In this document: in pieces, positions 62,308 through 64,000 of the stretch | How the letters are laid out: every line of letters begins with the position of its first letter | Position numbering within the stretch: position 1 is the stretch's first letter | Assembly (NCBI RefSeq): GCF_010500925.1 | Contig: NZ_QVMG01000004.1 | Span: forward strand, 1 to 64,000 | DNA: 64,000 nt | DNA from: Parabacteroides sp. 52 | GTDB taxonomy: Bacteria > Bacteroidota > Bacteroidia > Bacteroidales > Tannerellaceae | Reading direction: 5' to 3' | Made by a program: the position numbers and the translations under genes | Notes under the pieces: generated by a model | Told to the model about the DNA's origin: nothing | Database searches by the model: none | The model's input: only the letters and a program-made list of their open reading frames with translations

Positions 62308-63909
62308 ATGCATCATAACGGACCTTTTTCTATACCTTCTATCAGGAATTTTGTTCCCGAAAAGATAAAGCCTTGGGTTATTGTTCTCTTTGTTATCATT
62401 TTTCAGCTATCTTCTGGTGGGATATACTTGGCTGCAGTCAGCGAGATGGTAGGCTCTATGGCCCTGATGCAAGAGGATGTAATGATGATAGGTTATGCCT
62501 CTATGGTGGGTATGGCTCTTACATTTACCATCATGTTCAGGTTGAAATTCCGGTTTTGTTCCAGAACATCGTTGATAACATGCGCTGTCGCCCTTATTAT
62601 GAGTAATCTGATATGTATGTCTGTAAACAGTATTCCTCTGCTTGTTGCTGTATCATTTATTGCCGGCATTTTCAGAATGTGGGCGACCTTTGAATGCAAT
62701 TCGACTATTCAGCTTTGGATTACTCCGAAGCGTGATCTGTCGGTATTCTTTTGTTTTATTTATTTGTTGGTGCAAGGTTGCATTCAATTATCGGGACTGA
62801 TAACTATCTATATAGCTTTTCTTTCTAAATGGCAATATATGCATTGGTTGGTTATCGGATTGCTGGGTGGAGTTATCCTGTTGACACATATGCTCTTCCG
62901 TAATTATCGCTCGATGAAAAAACTACCTTTGTATGGTATTGATTGGTTGGGGGCATTATTATGGGGGTTGACCGTGTTGAGTATCATCTTCATCTGTAAT
63001 TATGGCGAACATTACGATTGGTTTCAGTCGATATATATAAGGATGGCAGCAGTTGCAGCCGTTATTATGCTTTTACTTAACTTGTGGCGTGCAAGTTTTA
63101 TTCGACATCCTTTTATTGAACTGAAAACATGGCGTTACCCAATGGTTTATACAACTTTTATTCTTTTTGTGGTAATTGATATACTACTTGCTCCTTCACA
63201 TTTGTTGGAACATATTTATATAGAAACAATATTGGGTTATGATTCCCTACATATTATATCTCTCAATTGGATCGTACTTCTGGGGATAGTAGTAGGGGCT
63301 CTTTTTACCTACCTGACTTTTGCCCGCCGTAAGTGGCGATATAAGACGATGACGGCCATTGCTTTTTCTGCTATAATAGTGTCACTCGCTATATTCTATT
63401 TTACTATCGACTATAACCAATCTAAAACATCGTTGATATTGCCGATATTTTTAAGAGGTTTTGGTTATGTTATTATAGCCATCACTTTTCTTACTGCATT
63501 GTCACGTGTACCATTTCAGAATTTTTTTCAGGCAATTACTATCCAGTTGTTTATCAGTGCTTGTATTGGAAGTGTATTAGGTACGGCTATTTTAGGGCAT
63601 ATATTTAAAGTATTGATAAAGAAAAATGGGATGTTGCTGAGTGCAAATATTGACAACGTGAATGCCATTGCTACAAATCTTTCATTGGGCAAGCTTTATG
63701 GTACGGTGCAGTTGCAGGCGCTGATGGTGTCGACGAAAGAATTGTATGGCTGGCTCGTTCTGTTAGGTTTATTTTGTCTGTTACTCTTTATGGTAAGAGA
63801 AAGTACAATACGCCCCAAAGCATCCATTCATCCGACCTACCGGACTATCAGACGGTTTGTGAAACATCAGTTAAGAATGGAAAAGAAGAAGGAGGAGGAT
63901 GTTCTCTAA
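62308..63909 (+). CDS. EmrB-like MFS drug transporter (DHA2 type)
   Basis: A 533-residue inner-membrane pump with about 14 hydrophobic segments, the DHA2 topology. Related segments include FQLSSGGIYLAAVSEMVGSMALMQED near the start and GFGYVIIAITFLTALSRV near 390. Family motifs are degenerate (no clear RxGRR loop), so substrate and direction rest on the operon with an EmrA-like adaptor and a TolC protein. Probable role: expulsion of bile acids, antibiotics or other amphiphiles, not determinable from sequence. Confidence 0.88.
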   Translation: MHHNGPFSIPSIRNFVPEKIKPWVIVLFVIIFQLSSGGIYLAAVSEMVGSMALMQEDVMMIGYASMVGMALTFTIMFRLKFRFCSRTSLITCAVALIMSNLICMSVNSIPLLVAVSFIAGIFRMWATFECNSTIQLWITPKRDLSVFFCFIYLLVQGCIQLSGLITIYIAFLSKWQYMHWLVIGLLGGVILLTHMLFRNYRSMKKLPLYGIDWLGALLWGLTVLSIIFICNYGEHYDWFQSIYIRMAAVAAVIMLLLNLWRASFIRHPFIELKTWRYPMVYTTFILFVVIDILLAPSHLLEHIYIETILGYDSLHIISLNWIVLLGIVVGALFTYLTFARRKWRYKTMTAIAFSAIIVSLAIFYFTIDYNQSKTSLILPIFLRGFGYVIIAITFLTALSRVPFQNFFQAITIQLFISACIGSVLGTAILGHIFKVLIKKNGMLLSANIDNVNAIATNLSLGKLYGTVQLQALMVSTKELYGWLVLLGLFCLLLFMVRESTIRPKASIHPTYRTIRRFVKHQLRMEKKKEEDVL

Positions 63910-63934
63910 TATCACAGGAAAAGGATAAAACAAA

Positions 63935-63968
63935 AACGCCAGCAGCTTGATAGTAAGCTACTGGCGTT
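63935..63968 (-). terminator. Terminator of the edge tRNA
   Basis: AACGCCAG.AGCTT and its complement form a 14-bp stem with one mismatch and a 6-nt loop; the - strand side ends in TTTTTG. It lies between the efflux operon and the tRNA and serves the tRNA direction. Confidence 0.75.
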
Positions 63969-63974
63969 GAGATA

Positions 63975-64000
63975 TGGTACTCGAAGGGGGACTTGAACCC
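63975..64000 (-). tRNA. Partial tRNA, 3' end only
   Basis: On the - strand the 3' part of a tRNA is visible: T-arm GGG TTCAAGT CCCCC, acceptor strand TTCGAGT, discriminator A, and an encoded CCA. The anticodon is beyond the window, so the isotype cannot be named. The acceptor would pair with ACTCGAA. Confidence 0.8.

Overview
The window looks like a chromosomal segment of a gut Bacteroidales bacterium, most likely Parabacteroides or a close relative. Four things point there: SusC/SusD pairs, hybrid two-component regulators (HTCS), a fused MurF-alanine racemase gene, and many intergenic matches to the Bacteroidales promoter consensus (TTTG, 19-21 bp, TAnnTTTG). Genus-level placement is inference; no 16S rRNA gene is present.

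Left end (1-7.2 kb): a hairpin-rich non-coding stretch, then housekeeping genes on the + strand: miaB, then a tight run ftsX, DUF3098, uppP, truB, queA, folK. A small GNAT-like gene faces this run.

Polysaccharide utilisation locus A (7.3-21.3 kb, - strand): an HTCS gene upstream of susC, susD, a DUF5018 lipoprotein, a DUF4466 lipoprotein and a very large beta-helix/beta-propeller protein, closed by a terminator. The susC mRNA appears to have a leader of about 365 nt containing a large inverted repeat. The glycan is not identifiable from sequence alone.

Spacer (21.3-23.6 kb): a winged-helix-like regulator gene with a promoter and operator palindrome, two AT-rich hypothetical genes, and a tandem 44-bp repeat carrying perfect 20-bp palindromes.

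Locus B (23.6-49.2 kb): a pectin/galacturonate locus. On the - strand are a GH43-GH105 fusion, a DUF4861 protein, a second HTCS, an SGNH acetylesterase-CE8 pectin methylesterase fusion, and susD/susC. Divergently, on the + strand, are a CE7-like esterase, a GH28 polygalacturonase and the cytoplasmic galacturonate route uxaB, uxaA, uxaC, kdgK, plus an ExuT-like transporter. Together they de-esterify pectin, cut it, import galacturonate and convert it to 2-keto-3-deoxy-6-phosphogluconate. The final aldolase (KdgA) and the enzymes for unsaturated uronate (KduI/KduD) are not in the window.

Redox sugar cluster (49.4-54.1 kb, - strand): two Gfo/Idh/MocA oxidoreductases, a DUF1080 protein and a DoxX-family membrane protein. 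This composition fits a keto-sugar (oxidation-elimination) route of glycoside cleavage and is the most interesting candidate system here.

Right end (54.2-64 kb): a large perfect-stem inverted repeat, a GSCFA-domain gene, the murF-alr fusion, tRNA-Gly(GCC), a lone ribbon-helix-helix regulator, an AraC regulator divergent from a TolC/EmrA/EmrB-type efflux operon, and a second tRNA cut by the window edge.
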